From the NCBI GenBank assembly GCA_036008325.1, contig DASYNW010000199.1, positions 4,595-68,594 of the forward strand: a stretch of DNA of 64,000 nucleotides, given 5' to 3'. The first letter of the stretch is position 1, and each line of letters starts with the position of its first letter. The notes below the pieces were generated by a model. That model did not search any database. It saw only the letters and a program-made list of their open reading frames with translations, and was not told the origin of the DNA. Made by a program: the position numbers and the translations under genes. This DNA is from AP-15 sp036008325 (GTDB lineage: Bacteria; Pseudomonadota; Alphaproteobacteria; ATCC43930; CGMCC-115725). Below are positions 34,110-41,696 of this stretch, in pieces.

Positions 34110-36184
34110 TGAACCGCGGGAGGAGGTCCAGGAGCTAACCTGATCGGCTGGGTCGCCTCGGCGAGCCAGCGGGCCGTGTCGGAATCGACGAGCGGGGTCA
34201 GCACTTCGCGGACGCGGGCGTGGTAGCGGTCGAGCCAGGCAATCTCGTCGTCGTCGAGCAGTGAGGGATCGACCAGGGTGCGGTCGATCGGGGCCAGGGT
34301 CAGGGTTTCGAAGCCCAGCATCTCGCGCTCGGCCGCACCGTCCGAGGGCTGCACCAGCACCAGATTTTCGATTCGGATGCCGTAGGCGCCGGTCTTGTAA
34401 TAGCCGGGCTCGTTCGAGACGATCATGCCGGGTAAGAGCGGCTGGGTGCTCGGCGCCTTCGAGATGCGCTGCGGCCCCTCGTGCACGCCGAGATAGCTGC
34501 CGACACCGTGCCCGGTGCCGTGGTCGTAATCGAGCCCGACCTGCCACAGCCCGCGCCGCGCAAAGGCATCGAGCTGGGTCCCGCTGGTGCCCTTCGGGAA
34601 CCGCGCCAGGGCCAGCGCGATGTGGCCCTTGAGCACGCGCGTGAAGCGGTCGCGCATCTCGGCCGAAGGCTCGCCGATCGCTACCGTGCGCGTCACATCG
34701 GTGGTGCCGTCGAGATATTGCGCGCCCGAATCCAACAGATAGAGGGTGCCGGGTTCGAGGTGCTTTTCGGTTTCCGGCATCGCCCGGTAGTGGACGATGG
34801 CGCCGTTCGACCCGGCGCCGGAGATCGTCGGAAAGCTCAGATCGCGGAAATATTCGCCCCCGCGGCGAAAAGCTTCGAGCCGATCGCTGGCGGCGATCTC
34901 GGAGAGGCCGCCCTTCTGCGCCTCTTGCGCCAGCCAGGCGAGAAAGCGGGTCAATGCCGCACCGTCGCGGCGGTGCGCCGCGCGGGTGCCCTCAACCTCG
35001 ACCCTGTTCTTGCACGCCTTGGGCAAGGTGCACGGGTCGGCGGCGCGATGGAGCTTGGCCCCGGCTGCTTCGAGCCGGTCGAAAAGCCACGCCGCGGCAC
35101 TCGCCGGATCGGCCTGCACCCGGCCACCTTCGCCGGCGAGCGCATCGAGCGCCGGCCCCAGTTGATCGGGCTCGGCCACGGTCACCGCATTACCGAGATG
35201 GCGGTCGAGGCCGGGGGCGAGCTTGCGGTGGTCGACGAACAGGGTGAGCGTGGCATCGCCGCGCAGGATGGCGAAGGACAGCGGCAAAGGCGTGTGCGGC
35301 ACGTCGCCGCCGCGGATGTTCAGCAGCCAGGCGATCGATTCGGGCATCGTCAGGATTACCGCCGCGACGCCTTCCTCGGCCAGGGCGCGGGCGAGCCGGG
35401 TGCGTTTCGCGTGCGCGGGCTCGCCGGCAAATTCGTCGGGGTGCGGCACCACCGGGGCCAGGGGCGCGGCCGGCTGACCCGGCCAGACCCGGTCGAGCGG
35501 GTTGTCGGCGACCGCACGCAAGTTCGCCCCGGCCTTCTCCGCCGCGATGCGGAACCGCTCGACCTCGTGTGGCGTGTGCAGCCACGGGTCGTAGCCGAGC
35601 ACGGCGCCGGCGGTCAGGGCGCGGCCGATCCAGTGCTGTGGCGGGTCGTCGACCAGATGGTGGATTTCGAACAGTTTCTCATCGACCTGCTGCGCCGCCT
35701 GCAAGGTGTAGCGGCCGTCGACGAAGAGAGCCGCGCGCTGGCCCACCACCACGGCCAGCCCGGCCGAGCCGGTAAAGCCGGTGAGCCACGCGAGGCGCTG
35801 GCCGCGCGGCGGCACGTACTCGCCCTGATGCTCGTCCGAGCGCGGGACGATGAATCCGTCGAGGCGCCGCGCCGAGAGCTCGTAGCGCAGGCGGGCGAGC
35901 CGCTCGGCGGACGGCAGGATTGCGAAATCCTCGCGGGCGAGACCGTCGCGATAGCCGGACGCGATCTCGTTGCGCAGCGCTTCGAGCGCCCGGGCCAGGG
36001 CCGGCGTCACCGGGTCGGCAACAAGCATGTGCCAGCTTGCGCCGACCTCCTGCGGAGCGCCGAGGACACCGGCGATCAGCGCTTCGACACCCTGGGGATC
36101 GTAGGCCGATTGCGCCTCGCGCAGCAGTCGCGCGAACTCGCCCCGCTTGGGGGCCGATCCATTCGCCGAGCCGTTCAGGGTCAT
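34067..36184 (-). CDS. pepP: Xaa-Pro aminopeptidase (M24), with N-terminal extension
   Basis: Manganese peptidase that removes residues preceding proline. At 705 residues it exceeds the usual 600. A roughly 90-residue N-terminal region (after MTLNGSANGSAPKRG) precedes the first creatinase-like domain, which starts at RLARLRYELSARRLDGFIVP. A second such domain follows, then the M24 pita-bread domain with metal ligands in LLDSGAQYLDGTTDVTRT, GTGHGVGSYL, SNEPGYY and GIRIENL. GAGGAGCAAGCG precedes the ATG at 36184. The last residues derive from a REP-like repeat. The role of the extension is unknown. Confidence 0.9.
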   Translation of the reverse strand: MTLNGSANGSAPKRGEFARLLREAQSAYDPQGVEALIAGVLGAPQEVGASWHMLVADPVTPALARALEALRNEIASGYRDGLAREDFAILPSAERLARLRYELSARRLDGFIVPRSDEHQGEYVPPRGQRLAWLTGFTGSAGLAVVVGQRAALFVDGRYTLQAAQQVDEKLFEIHHLVDDPPQHWIGRALTAGAVLGYDPWLHTPHEVERFRIAAEKAGANLRAVADNPLDRVWPGQPAAPLAPVVPHPDEFAGEPAHAKRTRLARALAEEGVAAVILTMPESIAWLLNIRGGDVPHTPLPLSFAILRGDATLTLFVDHRKLAPGLDRHLGNAVTVAEPDQLGPALDALAGEGGRVQADPASAAAWLFDRLEAAGAKLHRAADPCTLPKACKNRVEVEGTRAAHRRDGAALTRFLAWLAQEAQKGGLSEIAASDRLEAFRRGGEYFRDLSFPTISGAGSNGAIVHYRAMPETEKHLEPGTLYLLDSGAQYLDGTTDVTRTVAIGEPSAEMRDRFTRVLKGHIALALARFPKGTSGTQLDAFARRGLWQVGLDYDHGTGHGVGSYLGVHEGPQRISKAPSTQPLLPGMIVSNEPGYYKTGAYGIRIENLVLVQPSDGAAEREMLGFETLTLAPIDRTLVDPSLLDDDEIAWLDRYHARVREVLTPLVDSDTARWLAEATQPIRLAPGPPPAVQVAPSPREAGRGPG

Positions 36185-36319
36185 CGCTTGCTCCTCATCC
36201 CGCGCTGCGCATGCAATCAGAAACCGGGCATAGCTGAATTGCAACAACGCTCTGGCAGATGCTGCGATGCAACACCAGATTTTGGTGCAGTGCAGCAGAA
36301 CGATGCACGGGGAGTATGC

Positions 36320-36553
36320 ATGATGTCGTTTCTCAACCTCTTCATCTCGGCCGGGAAGGCGGTTTCAGCCTGGCGGCGCCAGCAACGCGCTTATGACGAA
36401 CTGATGGCGCTCGACGACCGCTCGCTGGCCGATATCGGCATCTGCCGCTCGGAGATCCGAGCGGTGCTGGCAGCCGATCGGAAGGCGGCCCGGTCGGCGA
36501 CGCCCGCAGCGTCGCGGAAGCCGGCGGCTTTTGGCCGGCGCAAGGCGGCCTGA
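36320..36553 (+). CDS. DUF1127-domain small protein
   Basis: A 77-residue basic protein with the DUF1127 core DELMALDDRSLADIGICRSEI. GGGGAG lies five bases before the ATG at 36320 (a second ATG follows at once). Some DUF1127 proteins in Alphaproteobacteria are known to affect phosphate, carbon or RNA metabolism, but this one has no assigned role. It diverges from pepP. An inverted repeat CACCA-N5-TGGTG lies upstream. Its 3' part is overlapped in antisense by the extended prmA frame, probably because prmA is frameshifted. Confidence 0.85.
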   Translation: MMSFLNLFISAGKAVSAWRRQQRAYDELMALDDRSLADIGICRSEIRAVLAADRKAARSATPAASRKPAAFGRRKAA

Positions 36554-37502
36554 CCGGCGTTTCGCCGCGAGCCAATCTCAAACCTGATCGATAGATGGGG
36601 GCCGCGGCCCCCATCGTCATTTCTCGGATCGATCCCGCACGCAATATCAGGGTCGACCAACCGTCGATGACGATACGGCGCTCGAGCACGATGCCCAAGC
36701 CGCGATGCGGGGCCAGCACGATCGGCTCCTGCCGACGCAGCAATCCCGACAGCACCGCCCGGCCGCCGGGGGCCAGCGCACGGGCCAGATCGGCGGCCAA
36801 CAGCGCCAGCGGGCGCGCCAGGATGTTCGAAAGGATCAAATCGTACCGGCGCCGGCGCCGCCCGCAACCGCGATAGCCGGGGGCGCGGCGCACCCGCACC
36901 AAGGACGCGACGCCGTTGCGCGCGATGTTGTGGCGGGCGACCGCGACCGAACCCGGATCGATATCGCTCGCTCGGACTTTTCGCTGCAGCAGCTTGGCTG
37001 CGGCGATCGACAGTATTCCGGTGCCGGTGCCGATATCGAGCGGAGCGGCGATGCGCCGCTGCCGCGCCAGGGCGTCAAGCGCGATCAGGCAGCCGCGGGT
37101 CGAGGGATGCTCGCCGGTGCCGAACGCGGTCGCTGCGTCGAGCACGATCCCGATCGCGCCCGCCGGCACCTTGCCGCGGTAATGCGAGCCGTAGACAAAA
37201 AACCGGCCGATGCGCAATGGCGGAAACGCGAGCTGATTTTCGGCGAGCCAGTCGCGGTCGAGCAGTCGTTCCTCGACGATTTCCGCCACTTCGCCACCGG
37301 CCGCGGCGGCGGCAAGCGCCAGGCGCGCCGACAGCTCCGGGGTCAGCACCGATGCGTGGGGATAGGCTTCGAGCCGCCACTCTTCGGGCGCGTTCTCGAA
37401 AGCGGAGACGGCTGGGGCAAGCTCGTCCAGCATCGCAAAGACGGCGCCGGCGGCTGCGGCCCCGCGCACGCGCGCATGGAGATGCAGCACCCCTGCGCTC
37501 AC
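36342..37502 (-). CDS. prmA: Ribosomal protein L11 methyltransferase PrmA, apparently frameshifted near the 3' end
   Basis: SAM-dependent enzyme that trimethylates ribosomal protein L11. The SAM loop is DIGTGTGILSIAAAKLL, preceded by the substrate loop FGTGEHPSTRGCL and followed by LILSNILARPLALLA. The frame runs for 386 residues, about 90 too many, and crosses most of the oppositely oriented DUF1127 gene. After codon 288 (LILR), skipping one base (for example G36638) would give RDRSEK and a stop at 36617-36619, yielding 294 residues, the usual size, and ending directly before a strong hairpin. I infer a one-base frameshift or sequencing error at about 36630-36640; the tail beyond LILR is probably not native. 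Confidence 0.88.
   Translation of the reverse strand: MSAGVLHLHARVRGAAAAGAVFAMLDELAPAVSAFENAPEEWRLEAYPHASVLTPELSARLALAAAAAGGEVAEIVEERLLDRDWLAENQLAFPPLRIGRFFVYGSHYRGKVPAGAIGIVLDAATAFGTGEHPSTRGCLIALDALARQRRIAAPLDIGTGTGILSIAAAKLLQRKVRASDIDPGSVAVARHNIARNGVASLVRVRRAPGYRGCGRRRRRYDLILSNILARPLALLAADLARALAPGGRAVLSGLLRRQEPIVLAPHRGLGIVLERRIVIDGWSTLILRAGSIREMTMGAAAPIYRSGLRLARGETPVRPPCAGQKPPASATLRASPTGPPSDRLPAPLGSPSGRCRYRPASGRRAPSVRHKRVAGAARLKPPSRPR
36594..36615. terminator. Perfect GC-rich palindrome between converging DUF1127 and prmA genes
   Basis: A 22-base perfect palindrome centred on GGGGGCCGCGGCCCCC lies 41 bases after the DUF1127 stop. It is directly beyond the stop that prmA would use if a one-base frameshift were corrected. 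Position and symmetry suggest a bidirectional terminator. No T-run is seen on either side. Confidence 0.6.
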
Positions 37503-37535
37503 CGGCAGATATCCCGATGCGCGCCGGCAAACCGC

Positions 37536-39062
37536 TCACGCCCCCGGCGGCAGGTGATCGGGACCGATGAAATTGTCGAACTTGGTGGTTTCGGCCTCGA
37601 AATGCAGCTTGATCGTGCCGATCGGCCCGTGCCGCTGCTTGGCGATGATGACTTCGCCGAGCCCGTAGACCTCGTTGAACCGGTCCTGCCAGCGCTCGTA
37701 GCGGTCGTTGTACTTGTCATCGGTTTCATCGGCTCGGCGCAATGGCTGTCCCCGCGATAGATAGTATTCCTCGCGGAAGATGAACATGACGACGTCGGCG
37801 TCCTGCTCGATCGAGCCCGATTCGCGCAGATCGGCCAGCATCGGCCGCTTGTCCTCGCGCAGCTCGACCGCGCGAGACAATTGCGCCAGCGCCAGCACCG
37901 GCACATCGAGCTCCTTGGCCACCGCCTTCAGGCCGCGGGTGATATCGGAGATTTCCTGCACCCGGTTTTCCAAGCTGCGCACCTGGACCGAGGGGCGCAT
38001 CAGCTGCAGATAATCGACGACGATCAGGCCGAGGCCCTGCTGGCGCATCAGCCGCCGTGCCCGCGTACGCAAGGCGGAGACGCTGAGCGCCGGGGTGTCG
38101 TCGATGAACAGCGGCAGCGACTGAAGGTTATGGCTCGCCTGCACGAAGCGGTCGAAATCCTCATGGCTGACATCGCCGCGACGAATGCGGTCCGAGGAAA
38201 TCCCGGACTCCTCGGCCAGAATACGGGCAGCCAACTGCTCGGCCGACATCTCGAGGGAAAAGAACCCGACCACGGCGCCGTCCTCGGCGACGACCCGGCC
38301 GTCGGCGGCGCGGCCCGCCCGGTAGGCCTTGGCCGCGTTGAAGGCGATGTTGGTGGCGAGCGCCGATTTGCCCATCGACGGCCGGCCGCCCAGGATGACC
38401 AGGTCGGAGGGATGCAGCCCGCCGAGCTTCTGGTCGAGATCGACAAAGCCGGTGGCGACGCCGACTGTCTTGCCACTGCGTTTGAACGCCGCCTCGGCCA
38501 TGTTGATCGCACTGGTCAGCGGCACGGTGAAGGGGTGAAAGCCGCCTTCGCTCTGACCCGCGGTGGCGAGATCGAACAGTTTTTTCTCGACCCGTTCGAT
38601 CTGCTCGGTCGCCCGGTCGTCGAGATCGTGGCGAAAGGCGTCGTTGACCACATCCTCGCCGAGCGCGATCAGCTGACGCCGCAGGTAGAGGTCGTGGATC
38701 GCGCGGCCGTAATCCTCGGCGTTGATGATCGTCACCGCGCCGCTGACCAGATGGACCAAGTATTGCGCCCCGCCGATCTCGGCGAGCGCGCCGTCCTGAT
38801 CGAACAGGTTTTTGAGAGTGACGGGGTTGGCGATCTGCCCGCGCTCGATCAGCTTGCCGATCGCGGCGAAGACGCGGGCGTGCACCGCGTTGCCGAAATG
38901 CTCGGGCAGCAGAAACTCCGACACCCTCGCGAACGCCATGTTGTTGATCAGCAGCGCGCCCAACAGCGCCTGCTCGGCTTCGGTGTTGTAGGGTGGGGTG
39001 CGGATCAGTTCGGGGTCGGTGTCGCGCAGCGGCGTGACCCGAGAGGCCAACATTGTTTCCAT
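37536..39062 (-). CDS. dnaB: Replicative DNA helicase DnaB
   Basis: Hexameric helicase that unwinds DNA at the replication fork. The 508 residues have the N-terminal collar domain (PPYNTEAEQALLGALLINN), a linker and the RecA-like domain with Walker A GGRPSMGKSA. Walker B is LGLIVVDYLQLM, and the DnaB-specific ALAQLSRAVE and the arginine-finger region DLRESGSIEQDADVVMFIFR follow. ATG at 39062 is used; SD is weak. It lies 33 bases downstream of prmA's start on the same strand, so prmA may be read from the dnaB transcript. No intein is present. Confidence 0.97.
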   Translation of the reverse strand: METMLASRVTPLRDTDPELIRTPPYNTEAEQALLGALLINNMAFARVSEFLLPEHFGNAVHARVFAAIGKLIERGQIANPVTLKNLFDQDGALAEIGGAQYLVHLVSGAVTIINAEDYGRAIHDLYLRRQLIALGEDVVNDAFRHDLDDRATEQIERVEKKLFDLATAGQSEGGFHPFTVPLTSAINMAEAAFKRSGKTVGVATGFVDLDQKLGGLHPSDLVILGGRPSMGKSALATNIAFNAAKAYRAGRAADGRVVAEDGAVVGFFSLEMSAEQLAARILAEESGISSDRIRRGDVSHEDFDRFVQASHNLQSLPLFIDDTPALSVSALRTRARRLMRQQGLGLIVVDYLQLMRPSVQVRSLENRVQEISDITRGLKAVAKELDVPVLALAQLSRAVELREDKRPMLADLRESGSIEQDADVVMFIFREEYYLSRGQPLRRADETDDKYNDRYERWQDRFNEVYGLGEVIIAKQRHGPIGTIKLHFEAETTKFDNFIGPDHLPPGA

Positions 39063-39110
39063 GGCGGCGAGGCTATCACCGCGGGCGAGCGGAACGGCCG
39101 GCAATAACGA

Positions 39111-39125
39111 TCCACAAGCTGTGGA
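39111..39125. promoter_or_regulatory. Inverted repeat TCCACA-AGC-TGTGGA upstream of dnaB
   Basis: Six-base arms with a 3-base spacer, 49-63 bases before the dnaB start. Each arm resembles the 3' part of a DnaA box (TTATCCACA), though the 5' parts do not match. It could be a control site for dnaB; evidence is limited to symmetry and position. Confidence 0.3.
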
Positions 39126-39160
39126 AGACGGGGGTGGTCCGGCACGGCGCCGGCGCTACA

Positions 39161-39180
39161 GCCTCGCCGATCGGCGAGGC
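39161..39180. terminator. 20-bp perfect palindrome GCCTCGCCGATCGGCGAGGC
   Basis: It folds into an 8-base stem with a GATC loop, 19 bases past the stop of the small secreted-protein gene and upstream of dnaB on the same strand. It is probably a terminator or mRNA-end hairpin for that gene, but no T-run follows. Confidence 0.45.
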
Positions 39181-39198
39181 TTCTGCTAAAGCCGCCTT

Positions 39199-39498
39199 CT
39201 ACTGCGGAGAGGTGGTCGTTTTCGAGCGGGTTGTCGTGGTGCCGGCGCCCGGGTCCGTCTCGGACCTGGTCCGTGTTTCCGTGCTGCCGGAGATGCCTTT
39301 ATTGTAGGAGTGCTTTGCAGTGACTTGGTTCCCGTTGATGTCGACGCCTTTGTGGGTTGTCGACGTGTGGTAGCCCCCATTTGGTCCAGGTGCCACTCTG
39401 GTTGTCGTCGACGTGCTCGAGCCGGCGATCGGAGCGGGCGGAGCGACCGGCGTCGGGGCGGGAGGATAGGTCTGAGCGAACGCGGCGCCAGGCATCAT
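39199..39498 (-). CDS. Small Thr/Ser-rich secreted-type protein with incomplete signal peptide
   Basis: A 99-residue product, ATG 39498 with AAGGACG upstream. It begins MMPGAAFAQTYPPAP: the AFAQ cleavage end of a signal peptide is present but the positively charged and hydrophobic parts are missing, and the in-frame codons upstream do not supply them. The mature part is Thr/Ser/Gly-rich (SSTSTTTRVAPGPNGGYHTS, SETDPGAGTTTTRSKTTTSP), a low-complexity pattern seen in small envelope or periplasmic proteins. Either the true start is elsewhere or the 5' end has decayed. Confidence 0.5.
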   Translation of the reverse strand: MMPGAAFAQTYPPAPTPVAPPAPIAGSSTSTTTRVAPGPNGGYHTSTTHKGVDINGNQVTAKHSYNKGISGSTETRTRSETDPGAGTTTTRSKTTTSPQ

Positions 39499-39597
39499 TC
39501 GTCTGCGTCCTTGCGGTTGACTACGCGCTTTAAAACAGCCGGCGCCTTCCGCCGGTTCCCAGATCGGCGAGAGGTCCGGACGGCGCGCCCTTGGCAG

Positions 39598-40545
39598 TTA
39601 CGACGACGAATGAGGGGTGCGCTTCTTGTCGCGGATTGCCGATTGGGAAGCGCGCAGCTTCATCGGCCGCCCCACGAGCTTTTGGCGTGCCTGGTTGAGT
39701 TCTTCGAGGCTCGCGAGCGTTTCGTTCGGCCGTTTTGTCGCCACTCCGACGAGCAGCGCTTCGACGAGGCCGAGGGTGGCGGTGTGCATGCTCAGCATCT
39801 CGGCGTGCCCGCGCGCCACGGGAAGGACCAGGTCGACTCGGTGTCGCAGGGGGGCGGCGAGGGTGTCCGTAAACAGGAACGAGCGCAGCCCGAGCAGGCC
39901 GATTTCATCCACAAGAGCGGCCAACTCGGCATAGACGCGCCCATAGGCCAGCATGATGACGAGATCGCCCTCACGCAGCTTGCGCAGATCGTCGGCAAAC
40001 AGCAGGCCGGTGTTCGTCAGGCTGGCGGCATCGAGACCGAAGCGGCCGAGCTGGATAACGAGATAGTCGGCGATGGCGCTCGACGGTCCAATGCCGAAGA
40101 CAAGAGTTCGCCGCGCCATCGCGATGGCGTCGACGACCTGCTCAAATTGCTGGAGAGAGATCGAGCGGCGAAGGCTTTCAAGGCATTGCAGGTGGATATC
40201 CAATGTGGTCTCGAAGGCGGCCGACAGGCTGCTGCCAACCTCGCCCAAGGTTCGATTGAGGCGTTCGGCCGGTGATAGTGAGTGGCGCAGTTCGTCGGCC
40301 AGGGTCCGGCGCAGATCGTCGAGACCCGAAAAGCCGAGCGCCTTGGCCGCGCGCACCACCGTGGCGTCGCTGGTTTGCGCCTTTGCCGCCAGTGCCGCCG
40401 CCGAGGCGATCAAGACCTCCTCGCGATGGTCCCGAAAGAACCGAACGACGCGTTGCTCGGCCGGGCTCATCTGCCCGAACCGTTCGGCAATTCTCGCCTC
40501 GAAGCTTGGCACCGCCGGCACAGGCTGCTCCTTGTTGACATGCAC
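39598..40545 (-). CDS. RpiR/MurR-family transcriptional regulator
   Basis: A 315-residue repressor or activator with an N-terminal HTH_6 domain (MSPAEQRVVRFFRDHREEVL through DATVVRAAKALGFSGLDDLR). The SIS sugar-phosphate-binding domain (about residues 130-260) includes VFGIGPSSAIADYLVIQLGR. Such regulators sense phosphorylated sugars or amino sugars. It diverges from the COG4280-type membrane protein, with 78 bases between the start codons, so it probably regulates that gene and itself. SD before ATG 40545 is weak. Confidence 0.9.
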   Translation of the reverse strand: MHVNKEQPVPAVPSFEARIAERFGQMSPAEQRVVRFFRDHREEVLIASAAALAAKAQTSDATVVRAAKALGFSGLDDLRRTLADELRHSLSPAERLNRTLGEVGSSLSAAFETTLDIHLQCLESLRRSISLQQFEQVVDAIAMARRTLVFGIGPSSAIADYLVIQLGRFGLDAASLTNTGLLFADDLRKLREGDLVIMLAYGRVYAELAALVDEIGLLGLRSFLFTDTLAAPLRHRVDLVLPVARGHAEMLSMHTATLGLVEALLVGVATKRPNETLASLEELNQARQKLVGRPMKLRASQSAIRDKKRTPHSSS

Positions 40546-40550
40546 CCGTA

Positions 40551-40579
40551 TTGACGTGCGTCGCGTTCGCTACCATTAT
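40551..40579 (+). promoter_or_regulatory. Predicted promoter of the FTR1-like membrane-protein operon
   Basis: TTGACG (40551-40556) and CATTAT (40574-40579) with a 17-base spacer lie about 45 bases before the ATG at 40624. A short dyad CGTA-TGTAC-TACG follows between promoter and gene, a candidate site for the divergent RpiR regulator. Confidence 0.5.
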
Positions 40580-40623
40580 GTGGTCGTTGTCGTCGTATGT
40601 ACTACGGCTCTCGAGGATTGCAA

Positions 40624-41379
40624 ATGGACCCAATAGCCTGGAGCGTGGCGGCACCCGCCGTCGGCTCTGCCTTCCTCGCGTCGCTGGTCGAGGCGGTCGA
40701 GGCCTTCACCATTGTTCTCGCGGTCGCAACGCTGCGCGGCTGGCGGCCGGCGGCCTGTGGCGCCGCCGGTGCGCTTGGCGTTCTGGGAGTGCTGATCGCC
40801 GGGCTCGGCCCGCTTCTCGACCGGGTTCCGCTTCATCCCCTCCAGCTCGCGATCGGGGTTCTGCTTCTTCTCCTCGGGATGGGATGGCTGCGCAAGGCGA
40901 TCCTGCGCGCGGCAGGCGTCATCCCGCTCCACGACGAGGCGGCGATCTTCGCGTCCGAGACAGGGCAACTGGCGGACTCCGCCCGTCATCAGCCGACCTC
41001 GCTTGATTGGATCGCCGGCCTGACCGCCTTCAAGGCGGTCCTGCTGGAAGGGCTCGAAGTCGTGTTTATCGTGATCGCCGTGGGCGCCGGCCGCGGCCTT
41101 CTATGGCCGGCCGGGGTCGGGGCGCTGGCGGCGTGCCTCGCCATCCTCGCCATCGGCGTCGCCGTCCGCAAGCCGCTCGCGAAGGTGCCCGAGAACACCC
41201 TGAAATTCGGCATCGGCGTCATGTTGTCGGCCTTCGGCGTGTTCTGGACCGGAGAAGGGCTCGGCATCAATTGGCCGGGCCAGGATTTCGCCTTGGGGGC
41301 TTTCGCCGTCCTGTTTCTCTCGGTCGGCATTGCCGCTGCATCCATGCTCCGGCGGCCGGCGGCGGAGGCAATTCAATGA
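40624..41379 (+). CDS. COG4280-type polytopic membrane protein, FTR1-like
   Basis: A 251-residue integral membrane protein with seven or so helices. Two related segments, SLVEAVEAFTIVLAV in the first half and VLLEGLEVVFIVIAVG in the second, each carry a Glu-x-x-Glu motif in a helix, reminiscent of the REGLE motifs of FTR1 iron permeases, and suggest internal duplication. GAGG precedes the ATG at 40624 by eight bases. It overlaps the next gene (ATGA) and is controlled, presumably, by the divergent RpiR regulator. Metal-ion transport is a guess from the acidic motifs. Confidence 0.75.
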   Translation: MDPIAWSVAAPAVGSAFLASLVEAVEAFTIVLAVATLRGWRPAACGAAGALGVLGVLIAGLGPLLDRVPLHPLQLAIGVLLLLLGMGWLRKAILRAAGVIPLHDEAAIFASETGQLADSARHQPTSLDWIAGLTAFKAVLLEGLEVVFIVIAVGAGRGLLWPAGVGALAACLAILAIGVAVRKPLAKVPENTLKFGIGVMLSAFGVFWTGEGLGINWPGQDFALGAFAVLFLSVGIAAASMLRRPAAEAIQ

Positions 41380-41594
41380 ACATCATCCGCGAGGTTTTGA
41401 AAGAGCTCGTCGGCATGTTCCTCGCCGACGCCAGGCTCACCCTGGCTACTCTTTTCCTGGTGGCGGTGGTCGCCGCCCTGGTCGGGGTATGGCGGGTCGG
41501 GCCGCTAGTCGGCGGCGGCATTCTCGTTCTCGGCTGTCTCGCCATCCTCGTCGAAGCAGCTAGCCGAGAAGCACGACGGGTGAGCCGCCAATGA
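41376..41594 (+). CDS. Small two-helix membrane protein
   Basis: A 72-residue protein translationally coupled (ATGA overlap) to the COG4280-type gene. It begins MNIIREVLKELVGMFLADAR and has two hydrophobic helices (LATLFLVAVVAALVGVW and VGGGILVLGCLAILVEAA) ending in a basic tail. The tight coupling suggests a partner subunit of the larger membrane protein. No family recognised. Confidence 0.75.
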   Translation: MNIIREVLKELVGMFLADARLTLATLFLVAVVAALVGVWRVGPLVGGGILVLGCLAILVEAASREARRVSRQ

Positions 41595-41696
41595 TTGGCG
41601 GCTCCAAGCGGGAAAGCGTGACAGATTTTGGAGAAGATAGGGCTCCGGCCCCGTTCCCGGCCCAGCAGAACATCGCCGGGCCGGGTGGGAGTGGGC

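Noticed and set aside
34481..36553. Plus-strand open frame of 690 codons
   Set aside because: Mostly antisense to pepP; only its last 77 codons are real, as the DUF1127 gene with its own SD and ATG.
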